Origin: Desulfobacteraceae bacterium
Lineage (GTDB): Bacteria; Desulfobacterota; Desulfobacteria; Desulfobacterales; Desulfococcaceae
Assembly: GCA_011390755.1 (NCBI GenBank)
Contig: JAABRU010000030.1
Location: 1 to 51,031 of the forward strand
Length of the DNA stretch: 51,031 bases
Direction: 5' to 3'
Shown here piece by piece: positions 50,353-51,031 of the stretch (position 1 is the first letter of the stretch; each line of letters starts with the position of its first letter). Both the position numbers and the translations under genes were made by a program. A model generated the notes under the pieces. The model was not told where the DNA came from. It saw nothing but the letters and a program-made list of their open reading frames with translations, and did not search any database.

Positions 50353-50751
50353 ATGAAAACATGGACTGTTTTTCTTTTCCTGGCTTTTTTCACCATGCCC
50401 TCTCATGCGGATGAAAACCTGTGGAATGCCGATGAATGGGGACGGAACCGTTTTGAAATGCAGAAAATTCAGCAGCGGATGGAAAACGGATTTACAAACC
50501 GGGGCCGCGTCCTGTATAAATATGTGGATGACAGCAATCTGGATGAAGAAGACCCCATGAATATCGGGGCAATCCGTTTAAACAGCAACAGCAGTGTAAG
50601 AGAAGTGTATGTGGGTGTGGATATAGATCAGAAACTCCGTTTTGACGAAAGCGGAAAAAATCTGAATATCGGTACGGTGGATGCGTATAACAATCATCAG
50701 CTTCAAAGAACAGATATTCGGGTGGATTTGGCTCAGCCTGTGGATTTCTGA
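50353..50751 (+). CDS. Small secreted protein, partner of the three-repeat protein
   Basis: 132 residues. A signal peptide ends at SHADE (about residue 19). An Asn/Arg-rich helical part (WGRNRFEMQKIQQRMENG) follows, then a beta-rich half, MNIGAIRLNSNSSVREVYVG and VDIDQKLRFDESGKNLNIGT, whose VDID and NIGTV motifs echo the repeats of the protein upstream. It starts 83 bp downstream on the same strand with AAAGGA before the ATG, so the two are probably one operon. A secreted pair, such as a fibre subunit with a nucleator or anchor, is possible, but this is only a structural analogy. Confidence 0.7.
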   Translation: MKTWTVFLFLAFFTMPSHADENLWNADEWGRNRFEMQKIQQRMENGFTNRGRVLYKYVDDSNLDEEDPMNIGAIRLNSNSSVREVYVGVDIDQKLRFDESGKNLNIGTVDAYNNHQLQRTDIRVDLAQPVDF

Positions 50752-50812
50752 ATGAACCAAAACGGAGTTCATCTCCTGATATGCCATCTGCATATTCAAA
50801 TAAAAACAATAG

Positions 50813-50843
50813 AATGTCGGGTTATGTTTCGCTAACCCGACCT
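50813..50843. repeat. GTCGGGTTA stem-loop
   Basis: AATGTCGGGTTATGTTTCGC followed by TAACCCGACCT, a perfect 9-bp stem, 60 bp after the secreted-protein gene. Same element as 44831 and inside 42803-42893. Confidence 0.75.
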
Positions 50844-50884
50844 GCAGTTTTACGTTTTCCGAATATCAATAAGTGAGGTGCTTC

Positions 50885-51025
50885 ATGAAAATATTTTCCG
50901 ATTATCTGAAAATCTGTTTTTTATGCTTACTGAACCTGTGCAGGCAAAATCTTATGATTGAACAAAAAATACAATATTATCATGCTGTTGAATCTTTAAA
51001 AGTTTCCAAATTTAAAAATCTTTAA
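50885..51025 (+). CDS. Small ORF of 46 codons with good ribosome site
   Basis: GAGGTG lies a few bases before the ATG, and the frame reads MKIFSDYLKICFLCLLNLCR then a helical basic tail (MIEQKIQYYHAVESLKVSKF) to a TAA just inside the window end. The N-terminus is hydrophobic with three Cys; it could be a small membrane peptide or the start of a frameshifted gene. Downstream context is outside the window. Confidence 0.35.
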   Translation: MKIFSDYLKICFLCLLNLCRQNLMIEQKIQYYHAVESLKVSKFKNL

Positions 51026-51031
51026 CATATT

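Overview
The window looks like part of a chromosome from a Desulfobacterota-type (sulfate-reducer-like, Desulfobacterales-type) bacterium. This is an inference from gene style: NtrC-family sigma-54 regulators, a LivKHMGF cassette, large TPR membrane glycosyltransferases, PAS/receiver proteins with a Cys-rich tail, and intergenic space crowded with small inverted-repeat elements. No ribosomal RNA or taxonomic marker gene is present. The only RNA gene I can support is a tRNA-Ala(GGC). There is no CRISPR array, phage region or intact transposase.

Region 1 (1-2.1 kb) is accessory: a frameshifted AlbA_2/Schlafen-type ATP-binding gene cut by the window edge, a small-protein/nucleotidyltransferase pair, and gene debris. 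Region 2 (2.1-22.5 kb, all minus strand) is a surface-glycan and pilus locus. It holds two polyprenyl-phosphate-sugar-synthase-like GT2 enzymes, three full-length and one truncated TMTC-like membrane glycosyltransferases with TPRs, a DUF2723 (TMEM260-like) protein, a PIG-V-like mannosyltransferase, two methyltransferases, an ABC-2 exporter, two type IV pilins each with a sigma-54 promoter, and a PilR-like regulator. The donor-making enzymes and several GT-C enzymes beside pilins suggest lipid-linked-sugar-dependent protein glycosylation.

Region 3 (22.7-31.1 kb, mostly plus) has a PlsB-like acyltransferase translationally coupled to a fused MurU-AmgK-type enzyme, a receiver-PAS protein, and a site-2-protease-family membrane peptidase. 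Region 4 (31.4-37 kb, minus) has an MFS transporter, the tRNA, and three signalling genes: a sensorless histidine kinase, a PAS-PAS sigma-54 activator, and a receiver-kinase hybrid. Region 5 (37.3-42.5 kb, plus) is a complete branched-chain amino acid-type ABC importer (livKHMGF) with a palindromic operator overlapping a promoter.

Region 6 (42.6-51 kb) is the most interesting. A sigma-70-family factor of FliA-like architecture, a zinc-finger anti-sigma-like protein and a DUF4384-type membrane protein form a minus-strand unit. Facing it are an OmpA-DUF4384 protein and a DUF4384 lipoprotein. Beyond lie a YefM/YoeB-type toxin-antitoxin pair and two small secreted proteins. Five sites in this region, upstream of the sigma gene, the OmpA-DUF4384 gene and the secreted-protein genes, share a TGACC block and a CGATA block at exactly the same spacing. 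They look like promoters of the local sigma factor, which would tie these genes into one undescribed envelope regulon.

At least eight families of short inverted-repeat elements, several flanked by direct repeats, fill the intergenic regions. They interrupt or cap genes at 19.2-19.9 kb and 27.65 kb, sit inside the liv operon, and lie in the leaders of the sigma-factor genes.
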